A stretch of 5,376 bases of DNA from Deltaproteobacteria bacterium (GCA_019308645.1 JAFDHR010000182.1:1-5376); one strand, 5' to 3'; positions 1 to 5,376 are shown, counted from the first letter of the stretch. Program-made: numbers and translations. The notes: generated by a model from the letters alone, not told the origin.

Positions 1-23
1 ATGGGTAAAAGTCAGCCCCTCGT

Positions 24-46
24 GGGAGGGGACAAAGGGGAGGGGG
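24..46 (+). other. G-rich tract with G-quadruplex pattern
   Basis: Four runs of three or more G (24-26, 28-31, 37-40, 42-46) are separated by loops of one, five and one bases, which matches the usual G-quadruplex pattern on the plus strand. The following bases (47-71) are rich in C runs, so the tract could instead pair with them as a hairpin. Whether it folds, or acts at all, is unknown. It lies about 490 bases upstream of the first gene. Confidence 0.4.
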
Positions 47-61
47 CCACCCTCTTCCCAG

Positions 62-114
62 CCCTCTCCCCTGTCTGCGTGCGGACACGCACAGGCAGGC
101 ATCAAGGGAGAGGG
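62..114. repeat. Nested inverted repeat (REP-like hairpin)
   Basis: Outer arms CCCTCTCCC (62-70) and GGGAGAGGG (106-114) are perfect 9-base complements. Inside them is a second hairpin, 71-81 against about 86-98, in which CTGTCTGCGTG pairs with CACGCACAGGCAG around the loop CGGA, with a two-base bulge. The whole reads as a hairpin within a hairpin. It resembles repetitive extragenic palindromes more than a rho-independent terminator, although a short T run (117-120) follows the outer arm. No gene is seen upstream in the window that it would terminate. Confidence 0.6.
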
Positions 115-210
115 GGTTTTCGACTTTTTACGAGTTCATCAACCTTGAACCCTGAACCTGTGAACGGTTACGAAATATTCTATCTCTTCTTGCATTTTTA
201 AATAAAAGAT

Positions 211-358
211 AGTAGTTAGTGCCTGAACGAAAACTATCCAAAGCTGTCATTTCGAGCGTAGCGAGAAATCTTAGCGTATTGTTATTGTTGAAATATAAGA
301 TTTCTCCCTTTGGTCGAAATGACAAAAAAGAGGGATTTTCGTTCAGACACTAGTTACT
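211..358. repeat. 148-bp nested palindrome, MITE/REP-like element
   Basis: The two 63-base halves, 211-273 and 296-358, form one imperfect palindrome around a 22-base centre. The outer arms (211-233 and 336-358) match at 20 of 23 positions, with a core TAGTGYCTGAACGAAAA on the left. The inner arms (245-273 and 296-324) match at 25 of 29 positions, with ends reading TGTCATTTCGA and GAGAAATCTTA. Between them lie 11 unpaired bases on each side, so the halves stay in register. Terminal inverted repeats, small size and lack of a coding frame are the marks of a non-autonomous mobile element or a REP-type palindrome. No clear target-site duplication is visible. The inner arm resembles the GTCATTTCGAGCG-type repeats that are widespread between genes in environmental genomes; that comparison is from memory. 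Confidence 0.72.
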
Positions 359-391
359 CATATCGTGCCAGAAAGCCTACCATGGACCAAA

Positions 392-420
392 CCCGCCTGC
401 CGTATAGAGAGCAGGGCGGG
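392..420. repeat. GC-rich inverted repeat between genes
   Basis: CCCGCCTGC (392-400) can pair with GCAGGGCGGG (411-420) with one bulged base and a 10-base loop. A competing pairing joins AACCCGC (390-396) to GCGGGTT (425-431), so the stretch has alternative folds. It lies just upstream of the candidate promoter, about 115 bases before the first start codon. There is no T tract, so it is unlikely to be an intrinsic terminator on the plus strand. It is most likely another fragment of intergenic repeat. Confidence 0.45.
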
Positions 421-429
421 CGTAGCGGG

Positions 430-459
430 TTGAATGGTTACAAAAGAGAGTAGAATAAT
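430..459 (+). promoter_or_regulatory. Candidate sigma70-type promoter of the EPS genes
   Basis: TTGAAT (430-435; four of six bases match TTGACA) is followed after 18 bases by AATAAT (454-459; five of six match TATAAT). An alternative -10 is TAGAAT (451-456), but its spacing is only 15. Transcription would start near 466 and leave an untranslated leader of about 70 bases. The region is A/T-rich and chance matches are likely. The -35 word also lies in the 431-445 copy of a short repeat. It is offered as the best candidate seen, not as a proven promoter. Confidence 0.28.
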
Positions 460-511
460 TTTGTAATCTTTGTGTCTTGGTGTCTTTGTGGCAAGATACC
501 TGAGCAGTTAC

Positions 512-528
512 TAATTTTTTAAAAATTA
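512..528. promoter_or_regulatory. Perfect A/T palindrome before the OPX start codon
   Basis: TAATTTTT (512-519) and AAAAATTA (521-528) are exact complements around one base, ending six bases before the ATG at 535. It occupies the place where a Shine-Dalgarno site would be expected, and no GGAG-like word is present. It could be an operator half-site pair, a weak hairpin affecting initiation, or simply low-complexity A/T sequence. Confidence 0.3.
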
Positions 529-534
529 CTCACT

Positions 535-1584
535 ATGAAATCGTTATTTTATATATGTCTTTTCATACCAATTGTCTTCCTCATTGGTGCATGTGCTGTC
601 GAAGGCGAGGTCGTAAAGGTTACCACCATAAAAGAGGGGGCGTATGCCGGACTTAAAAAGGATGATCTGGCACGGCTTAATGAAATTAAGAAGGCCAAAG
701 GTGATAAGGGTATGAATGACAACCTTAAATCAGTGATAGAGGAGACAAGACGGTTTTCTGTTGCCCAATACATCACGGAGCATCCTCATAAAAAGGGTCT
801 TGCAGCAGGGGACTACATGGTGGGTGGGTATGATGTTTTGAGTATTACTGTGTATGAAGAAAAGGATCTCTCCCGTGAGGCAGTTCGTGTCTCAGCAGAG
901 GGATACATTTCATTCCCTTTGATAGGGCGCATCAAGGTAGATAATTGTACCACCTCTGAAATCGAAAGAAAAATATCAGACAAATTGGCTGAGGAGCAAT
1001 ATTTGTTGGATGCCCATGTATCTGCCATGGTTACCGAATACAACAGCAAACGTTTTTTGGTCCTTGGTGCAGCGCAAAACCCCGGCAGCTATGCCCTTCA
1101 GGCACAGGAGCGTGTATTGGATGCAATATCCAGGGCAGGAGGAATAGATCCAGGGCAGGCAGGCAAGAAAGGGATGATTATTCGCACGGAGAATCCGAAT
1201 ACTGCCAAGGAACGTAAAATCTTGATAGATATTGATCTTCAGGGCCTTCTTAAAGGGAGAGACCAGATTTCTAATATTTATCTTATGGAAAAGGATGTCC
1301 TTTTCATTCCAACAGCAGATTACTTTTATATTATAGGTCAAGTAAATAATCCCGGCTCCTATAAAATACCAGATAGAGAGATTACCCTGGTTGAGGCCAT
1401 TGGTCTTGCAGGAGGATTTACCCGTATTGCAGCACGGAATAAAACCCGTATTATTCGCGTGGAGGATGGCACTGAAAAGATTATAAATGTAAAGGTTGAT
1501 GCCATTACCAAGGCCGGGAAAAAGATACAGGATGTCATTATCAAACCGGATGATATAATCATCGTTCCAGAGAGCTTTTTTTGA
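535..1584 (+). CDS. OPX/Wza-type polysaccharide export lipoprotein
   Basis: This protein probably forms the periplasmic and outer-membrane end of a capsule or exopolysaccharide export channel. It has 349 residues. The N-terminus is a lipoprotein signal: a hydrophobic stretch (4-18) ending in a lipobox-like I-G-A-C with Cys20 as the lipidation site. The poly_export domain spans about 90-169 (GDYMVGGYDVLSITVYEE, then GYISFPLIGRI). Two SLBB-type beta-grasp repeats follow, about 173-256 (with QNPGSY and a RAGGI turn) and about 263-346 (GQVNNPGSY and LAGGF). The chain stops right after IIIVPESFF, so the C-terminal amphipathic helix that builds the pore in E. coli Wza appears absent. This is common among OPX proteins that use another outer-membrane partner or stay periplasmic. 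The ATG start is supported by the signal peptide, although no Shine-Dalgarno site is visible. The stop overlaps the kinase ATG by one base, indicating an operon. Confidence 0.93.
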   Translation: MKSLFYICLFIPIVFLIGACAVEGEVVKVTTIKEGAYAGLKKDDLARLNEIKKAKGDKGMNDNLKSVIEETRRFSVAQYITEHPHKKGLAAGDYMVGGYDVLSITVYEEKDLSREAVRVSAEGYISFPLIGRIKVDNCTTSEIERKISDKLAEEQYLLDAHVSAMVTEYNSKRFLVLGAAQNPGSYALQAQERVLDAISRAGGIDPGQAGKKGMIIRTENPNTAKERKILIDIDLQGLLKGRDQISNIYLMEKDVLFIPTADYFYIIGQVNNPGSYKIPDREITLVEAIGLAGGFTRIAARNKTRIIRVEDGTEKIINVKVDAITKAGKKIQDVIIKPDDIIIVPESFF

Positions 1585-3860
1585 TGGAAAACAGGGAAGA
1601 AGAAATAAACCTTCGTGATTACCTGCGCGTAATTCGGAAACGCAAATGGACTATCATCACATTCCTTGCCATCATTGTGATAACCGTTACCATCAACACG
1701 TTTACCGCTACTCCAATCTACGAGGCCACCACCAGATTGATCATTGACAAGGAAAATCCCAATGTAGTCTCCATCCAGGAGGTCATGGCTGTTGACGCAT
1801 CCGGGACTGACTATTACCAAACCCAGTACAAGGTCATTGAAAGCCGTACCGTGGCTCGAGAGGTTATAAGACGTCTCAATTTAGATGAAAGCGAGGAATT
1901 CTTTCCGAAAACAGAAGATACCTTTATATCCAACCTTAAACACTCTATCAAGGAGACGATTGCTTACTGGAAGGATTTATTTCTATCCATGCTCAAGACT
2001 GAGAAAGATAAGCCAGCGTATAAGATATCGACCGAATATGATCCAGACTCTCCCCTGGTATCCAGCTTTATAGAAAGGATAGAAATTAACCCAATCCGCA
2101 ATAGCCGTCTTGTGGATATAAGCTTTCAGGCAAAAGACCCTGTGATGGCGGCTAAGATTGCGAACACCCTTGCCAGGGCCTATATCGGTCAAAACCTTGA
2201 GACCAAGCTCAGGGCTGTCCAGGATGCAGTGAAGTGGCTTGACCGCCGAATAGAAGACGAGCGAAAGAAGGTGGAAAAGACAGAGCAGGCCCTGCTTCGA
2301 TATAAAGAAGAGCAAAGCATTATTACCGATTTTTCAAGCGATGTAGAAAATATTACTGCCCAGAAACTTGCCCAGCTCAATACGCAAGTAGTGGAGGCAG
2401 AATCAAAACGGGTTGAGGCAGAGACCCGCTATCAGCAGGCCATGAGCCTGCTGGGTAACCCGGACATGCTGGATTCCATACCTGAGGTGCTGAATAACGA
2501 GTTGATCCGGCAGATCAAGTCGATGGAGGTAGAGTTATACAAGCGCATATCTGAACTGTCGAAGAAATACGGGCAGAAACATCCCAGAATGGTCGCTATC
2601 GAGTCTGAGCTGAAAACCCTTCAAAAAAGAAAGACACAAGAGGTAAGCAGGGTGATAGGCTCCCTGAAAAATGAATACAAGGTGGCGCTGGCCAAGGAGA
2701 AGTCCCTGAAAGCAGCCCTTATCAACCAGAAAAAGGAATCACTCGAACTAAACAAAAAGGCGGTCCGGTACGGTGTTCTCAGGCGTGAGACAGAGAGCGC
2801 CAGGCATATGTATGAATTGTTGATCAAGCGTTTTAAGGAGGCCTCTCTGACCGAAGATATGAGAACAGGAAATATCCGGATCATTGACAGGGCAGAGGTG
2901 CCCAGGGATCCGGTAAAACCTAAGAAAAAGCGTAATATCCTCCTGGCTATTATAGTAGGGCTTGTAACCGGAATAGGATTAGCCTTCTTTTTCGAGTATC
3001 TGGACAATACCATCAAGATCCCCGACGATATAAAGCGACACCTCAACATTCCCTATCTCGGCCCCGCTCCCCTGTTTTATAAAAATAGCAAAGGGAGTTC
3101 AGGGGACAATACAGATATAGATCTGGTGACCCTCCATTCCCCAAAATCCAGCGCAAGCGAGTCGTATCGTGGCATGCGGACCAGCATCCTTTTCTCTTCC
3201 GCTGAATCACCACCACAGGCAATCATTATCACAAGTGCGGGACCCCGGGAAGGAAAAACAACTACAACCGCAAATCTGGCAATCGCTATGGCACAGGCCG
3301 ATAGCAAGGTTATTATCCTCGACTGCGACATGCGCAGGCCCCAGATGCATAAGATATTCGGCGTGGCAAGGGATGTTGGAATTTCAAACATCTTGGTGGG
3401 CAGCAGTGATTTCAAAGAGACCATTATTCATTCACAAATACCTAACCTGGATATCATCCCTTGCGGCCCTATCCCGCCAAATCCTTCCGAGATGTTGGGA
3501 TCGGCCCGTATGGTAACCCTGCTGAATGAACTACGAAAACAGTACGCCCATATCCTCATCGATACTCCCCCATCTACGGCAGTAACCGATGCAGTAGTAC
3601 TGTCAAAATCTGTAGACGGTTTGGTTCTGGTTATTCGTGCAGGTGATACCGCGAGAGAGATAGTAAAAAATGGTGTAGTCCAGTTTGAATCCATTGGTGC
3701 GCATATTCTTGGCGCTGTCTTAAACGGAGTAGATATGGGAAGGGACAGTTACTATTATTATCAGTATTATTATTACTATTACGGTGATGACGGGGAAAAG
3801 AAGAAAAAGAAGCGCAGTAAACGGAAGTCTAAAAGCCATTACTATACCGATGAGGCATAA
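1584..3860 (+). CDS. Wzc-type chain-length regulator and BY-kinase
   Basis: This is an inner-membrane polysaccharide co-polymerase fused to a tyrosine autokinase; it has 758 residues counted from the ATG. The Wzz domain is at the N-terminus (about 7-95) with a membrane helix at 22-42. The long periplasmic part is largely helical and coiled coil (about 205-400), with a GNVR-like segment near 390-445. A proline-containing stretch (P440, P443, P446) leads into the second helix (451-470). The cytoplasmic domain has the EX2RX2R oligomerisation motif (E526, R529, R532), Walker A (GPREGKTT, 553-560), Walker A' (VIILDCDMRRP, 576-586) and Walker B (ILIDTPP, 657-663). A tyrosine cluster at 723-733 (10 of 11 residues) is followed by a lysine/arginine-rich tail (739-750) and another YY pair (753-754). 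The ATG at 1584 sits in a TGATG overlap with the OPX stop. A TTG at 1581 would add one residue. All kinase motifs are intact, so it should be active. Confidence 0.95.
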   Translation: MENREEEINLRDYLRVIRKRKWTIITFLAIIVITVTINTFTATPIYEATTRLIIDKENPNVVSIQEVMAVDASGTDYYQTQYKVIESRTVAREVIRRLNLDESEEFFPKTEDTFISNLKHSIKETIAYWKDLFLSMLKTEKDKPAYKISTEYDPDSPLVSSFIERIEINPIRNSRLVDISFQAKDPVMAAKIANTLARAYIGQNLETKLRAVQDAVKWLDRRIEDERKKVEKTEQALLRYKEEQSIITDFSSDVENITAQKLAQLNTQVVEAESKRVEAETRYQQAMSLLGNPDMLDSIPEVLNNELIRQIKSMEVELYKRISELSKKYGQKHPRMVAIESELKTLQKRKTQEVSRVIGSLKNEYKVALAKEKSLKAALINQKKESLELNKKAVRYGVLRRETESARHMYELLIKRFKEASLTEDMRTGNIRIIDRAEVPRDPVKPKKKRNILLAIIVGLVTGIGLAFFFEYLDNTIKIPDDIKRHLNIPYLGPAPLFYKNSKGSSGDNTDIDLVTLHSPKSSASESYRGMRTSILFSSAESPPQAIIITSAGPREGKTTTTANLAIAMAQADSKVIILDCDMRRPQMHKIFGVARDVGISNILVGSSDFKETIIHSQIPNLDIIPCGPIPPNPSEMLGSARMVTLLNELRKQYAHILIDTPPSTAVTDAVVLSKSVDGLVLVIRAGDTAREIVKNGVVQFESIGAHILGAVLNGVDMGRDSYYYYQYYYYYYGDDGEKKKKKRSKRKSKSHYYTDEA
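3750..3782 (+). repeat. TAT/TAC trinucleotide run encoding the Tyr cluster
   Basis: Eleven codons, ten of them TAT or TAC and one CAG, encode residues 723-733 of the kinase. TAT dominates, and the longest uninterrupted TAT runs are three codons. Replication slippage in such a tract would add or remove tyrosines without shifting the frame. The tract is the expected autophosphorylation site of the BY-kinase. Confidence 0.8.
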
Positions 3861-3873
3861 TTCGCATAATGCC

Positions 3874-3924
3874 ATGAGAGCTTCCCGCTCCGTGCGCTAT
3901 TTGCGCTGCTACGAAATTGATTGA
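3874..3924 (+). CDS. Possible 16-residue leader ORF overlapping phosphatase start
   Basis: An ATG at 3874 opens a 16-codon frame (MRASRSVRYLRCYEID) whose TGA at 3922-3924 lies just inside the phosphatase gene, overlapping its TTG start in a different frame. It could couple translation of the phosphatase to ribosomes finishing a short leader, since the phosphatase has no clear Shine-Dalgarno site of its own. The peptide is arginine-rich with no recognised family. A frame of this length can easily arise by chance, and it has no clear ribosome binding site either. Confidence 0.15.
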   Translation: MRASRSVRYLRCYEID

Positions 3925-4666
3925 CATTCACTGTCATATTCTCCCGGGTGTGGATGACGGGTCCAGGTGTCTAAAAGAAAGCCTTTCTATGGCAAGAACA
4001 GCAGTTGGGGACGGAATCCATACAATAGTTGCCACACCACATACCCTCAATGGCATCTACATAAACCCTGTAAAGGAAGTGACCTCAAGGGTAACTGCCC
4101 TTCAGGAGACTCTCTCAAAAAACCATATTCCGTTGAACCTCCATGCGGGAGCTGAAGTACATCTGTGCCCTCATATGTTGGAGTATATTGAAAATGGGGA
4201 TGCGCTCACTATCAATAATGCCGGGAAATATATAATCCTGGAGTTTCCTCCTCATATTGTTCCTCCCGGTGTAAAGGATGAAATATTTTCCTTGAAACTT
4301 AATGGCATCACGCCTATTATCAGCCATCCGGAAAGAAATGCAGTAATTCAAAACAACGTAGACATAATGTATGGGCTTGTTAGCATGGGAGCGCTCAGTC
4401 AGGTGACGGCAATGAGCATTACAGGAGATTTTGGAGGTATGGTCATGCAGTGCGCTGAGAGGCTGTTAAAACACCGACTAATTCATATAATCGCAAGCGA
4501 TGCCCACTCTTCCGACAGTCGTCCGCCGGTCTTATCCCAGGCAGTCGAGGCAGCAGCAGAGATATTAGGGAACTATGATGATGCCGAGCGAATGGTCACC
4601 GAAGTGCCTGCTTCCATCCTTTCAGGGGATATGCCTGATATTCCTAGTCCAAAACGTGCAAAATAA
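3917..4666 (+). CDS. CpsB/CapC-type PHP tyrosine-protein phosphatase
   Basis: This is a metal-dependent phosphatase of the PHP fold, 249 residues long, the usual size for CpsB/YwqE proteins. It is expected to remove phosphate from the tyrosine cluster of the kinase encoded just upstream, in the cytoplasm. The expected metal and active-site residues are visible: DIHCH (H5, H7), D13-D14 in GVDDGS, H42 in ATPH, E80 in GAEVHL, E109 in LEF, H137 and R140 in HPERN, and D195 and H197 in ASDAH. None is missing. The start is TTG at 3917, which places the conserved MIDIH at the very N-terminus as in the family. No in-frame ATG exists between it and a TGA at 3875-3877. The gap from the kinase stop is 56 bases with no terminator, so co-transcription is likely. 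Gram-negative Wzc systems more often pair with a low-molecular-weight phosphatase (Wzb). Confidence 0.92.
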   Translation: MIDIHCHILPGVDDGSRCLKESLSMARTAVGDGIHTIVATPHTLNGIYINPVKEVTSRVTALQETLSKNHIPLNLHAGAEVHLCPHMLEYIENGDALTINNAGKYIILEFPPHIVPPGVKDEIFSLKLNGITPIISHPERNAVIQNNVDIMYGLVSMGALSQVTAMSITGDFGGMVMQCAERLLKHRLIHIIASDAHSSDSRPPVLSQAVEAAAEILGNYDDAERMVTEVPASILSGDMPDIPSPKRAK

Positions 4667-4685
4667 GGTCATGGTTTAACAATCC
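4667..4685. other. Short convergent intergenic gap without clear terminator
   Basis: Nineteen bases separate the stop codons of the phosphatase and the lipoprotein genes. I see no GC-rich stem with a T tract on either strand. A small hairpin, ATCCT (4682-4686) with AGGAT (4689-4693), has a two-base loop and is too weak to act as a terminator. The two transcripts may therefore overlap at their 3' ends. Confidence 0.5.
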
Positions 4686-5330
4686 TCAAGGATGCTTGCC
4701 TGTCAGCACAATAAGATCAAATATTGAAGGCCAAGTTAAAGGTTTGAAGATCGTATTGCCGCCAAGACTTAACACAAGATGTTTTGCATCATTTTGAAAT
4801 TTCGGTGTAGAGTATACTATATTCTGCAAAAAGTGGGAGTGGGGCGCGTAATCGATTAATTTTATTTTATAGCCCATATTTCTAAGCCTTTTTGCCATCT
4901 CTTTAGCAGAATCGAAATTACCATCTCCACTGAGCACTTTGATCTTTAATTTTCGTATATCTTTTTCCAATCCATACGATTTAGATGAAAGGATTTTATA
5001 TTTGAGTTGAAGCTTAGTTAGTTTTTTTGCGAGAACTTGGTCTTCATCTCTAATTCTTTGCTTCTCTTTTTCTAACTTCTCCATCTGCTCATTCAAGCGC
5101 TCGTTTTGATCTCTTATACTTTGATTTTCTTTTCTTAATATATTTATTTGTCCTTGGAGATTTACATTCTCGATTTTAATCTTCTCCATCTCATTCGATA
5201 TTTCGTCTTTAGTTATTTTGAATTTTTTTATATTTTCTTTTGAGCTACCATCTAAATATTGTAAGGGAGCACAACCCTGAAAAAAGAGGCCTAACTGCAG
5301 GATCAGGACAATTAAATAAACTTTGAACAT
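4686..5330 (-). CDS. Coiled-coil lipoprotein with LytR_C-like domain
   Basis: This is a predicted lipoprotein of 214 residues with no assigned function. Counted from the chosen ATG (5328-5330), the signal peptide covers 1-19, ends in F-Q-G-C, and has Cys20 as the lipidation site; the -3 Phe is slightly atypical. Residues about 30-130 are a charged heptad-like coiled coil rich in E, K, Q and N. The C-terminus, about 128-212, resembles the LytR_C domain: a beta strand (IKVLSGDG), the helix SAKEMAKRLRNMGYKIKL, a VYSTPKF segment, and a final strand near DLIVLTGK. In other proteins LytR_C often follows an LCP catalytic domain; none is present here. The start at 5330 is preferred over the ATG at 5342 because GGAGGAG lies four bases upstream of it. 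The gene looks A/T-richer than its neighbours. It is convergent with the phosphatase gene, 19 bases apart, so it is probably regulated separately. Confidence 0.82.
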   Translation of the reverse strand: MFKVYLIVLILQLGLFFQGCAPLQYLDGSSKENIKKFKITKDEISNEMEKIKIENVNLQGQINILRKENQSIRDQNERLNEQMEKLEKEKQRIRDEDQVLAKKLTKLQLKYKILSSKSYGLEKDIRKLKIKVLSGDGNFDSAKEMAKRLRNMGYKIKLIDYAPHSHFLQNIVYSTPKFQNDAKHLVLSLGGNTIFKPLTWPSIFDLIVLTGKHP

Positions 5331-5333
5331 TTT

Positions 5334-5340
5334 CTCCTCC
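5334..5340 (-). promoter_or_regulatory. Shine-Dalgarno site that sets the lipoprotein start
   Basis: On the minus strand GGAGGAG is followed by AAA and then ATG (5330-5328), giving a GGAGG core about five bases from that ATG. It overlaps the upstream in-frame ATG at 5342, which itself has no such site. This argues for a protein four residues shorter than the longest frame. It is the only strong ribosome binding site in the window. Confidence 0.7.
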
Positions 5341-5376
5341 ATTTTAAGAAGGCTATGTAATCTTCCAACACTATTT

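Larger units (their letters stand above)
1..534. other. Gene-free upstream region made of mosaic repeats
   Basis: No convincing protein or RNA gene lies here. Open frames in this stretch run through the inverted repeats and lack recognisable protein character. From left to right I see a G-rich tract, a nested hairpin element, a run of TGAAC words (146, 153 and 161), a 148-bp nested palindrome, a GC-rich hairpin, and a T/G-rich stretch with repeated TGTCTT-like words (about 468-495). A 15-base word at 161-175 recurs at 431-445 with 13 of 15 matches, starting TGAAYGGTTAC. Such patchworks are typical of dispersed intergenic repeats in large environmental genomes. The last 100 bases or so are the likeliest place for the promoter of the EPS genes. 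Confidence 0.75.

Noticed and set aside
62..120. Rho-independent terminator
   Set aside because: The T run is only four bases, the structure is a hairpin within a hairpin, and no upstream gene is visible to be terminated.
1..201. Open frame of 66 codons at the left edge
   Set aside because: It runs through the G-rich tract, the nested hairpin and TGAAC words; the product has no recognisable fold or ribosome binding site and is best explained as repeat DNA.
128..325. Minus-strand frame of 65 codons
   Set aside because: It is largely the translation of the inner arms of the 211-358 palindrome, so the frame reflects the repeat and not a gene.
211..358. CRISPR array or structured ncRNA gene
   Set aside because: There are only two arms in inverted orientation and no regularly spaced direct repeats; no known ncRNA family features are recognisable.
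478..493. Sigma54-like promoter with GG and GC at the right spacing
   Set aside because: Only about 7 of 12 key bases match, and the word lies in a T/G-rich stretch of repeated TGTCTT-like words, so the match is probably chance.
1359..1820. Minus-strand frame of 153 codons spanning the OPX/kinase junction
   Set aside because: It lies antisense to two well-supported genes with conserved domains, and its product shows no family features.
5331..5342. Lipoprotein start at the ATG at 5342
   Set aside because: The GGAGGAG at 5334-5340 lies inside that extension and is correctly spaced for the ATG at 5330, and the shorter signal peptide is complete.

Overview
The window looks like the front end of a Gram-negative exopolysaccharide (EPS) export locus. 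Three plus-strand genes encode an outer-membrane polysaccharide export (OPX/Wza-type) lipoprotein, a Wzc-type chain-length regulator fused to a bacterial tyrosine kinase (BY-kinase), and a CpsB/CapC-type PHP-fold tyrosine phosphatase. A convergent minus-strand gene encodes a small lipoprotein with a long coiled coil and a LytR_C-like C-terminal domain. Two lipoprotein signal peptides and the OPX protein imply a double-membrane cell. I cannot name the species. Mosaic intergenic repeats and a PHP phosphatase paired with an OPX/Wzc system suggest an environmental lineage such as Desulfobacterota, Nitrospirota or anammox Planctomycetota, but this is inference only.

Layout: positions 1-534 hold no convincing gene. 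They are a mosaic of short dispersed-type repeats: a G-rich tract, a nested hairpin element (62-114), repeated TGAAC words, a 148-bp nested palindrome resembling a MITE or REP-type element (211-358), another GC-rich hairpin (392-420), a possible sigma70-type promoter (430-459) and an A/T palindrome just before the first start codon. The OPX gene is at 535-1584. It overlaps the kinase gene (1584-3860) by one base in a TGATG junction. After a 56-base gap comes the phosphatase (3917-4666), which starts at TTG. The minus-strand lipoprotein gene ends 19 bases beyond the phosphatase stop; its best start is 5330, set by a strong Shine-Dalgarno site.

How they work together (family knowledge applied here): the Wzz/GNVR part of the kinase protein spans the periplasm and controls polymer length. 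Its cytoplasmic kinase domain autophosphorylates a C-terminal tyrosine cluster in trans, and the PHP phosphatase would reverse this, giving the cycle needed for polymer synthesis. The OPX lipoprotein would form the periplasmic and outer-membrane end of the export channel. No glycosyltransferase, flippase or polymerase is present here; the rest of the EPS cluster, if there is one, lies outside. The convergent lipoprotein is probably a separate transcription unit, and its link to EPS is unproven.

The most unusual items are the 148-bp palindrome, the kinase's tyrosine cluster (10 of 11 residues, encoded by a TAT/TAC repeat and followed by a polybasic tail), and the coiled-coil/LytR_C lipoprotein. 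I did not find convincing evidence of a wholly new system.
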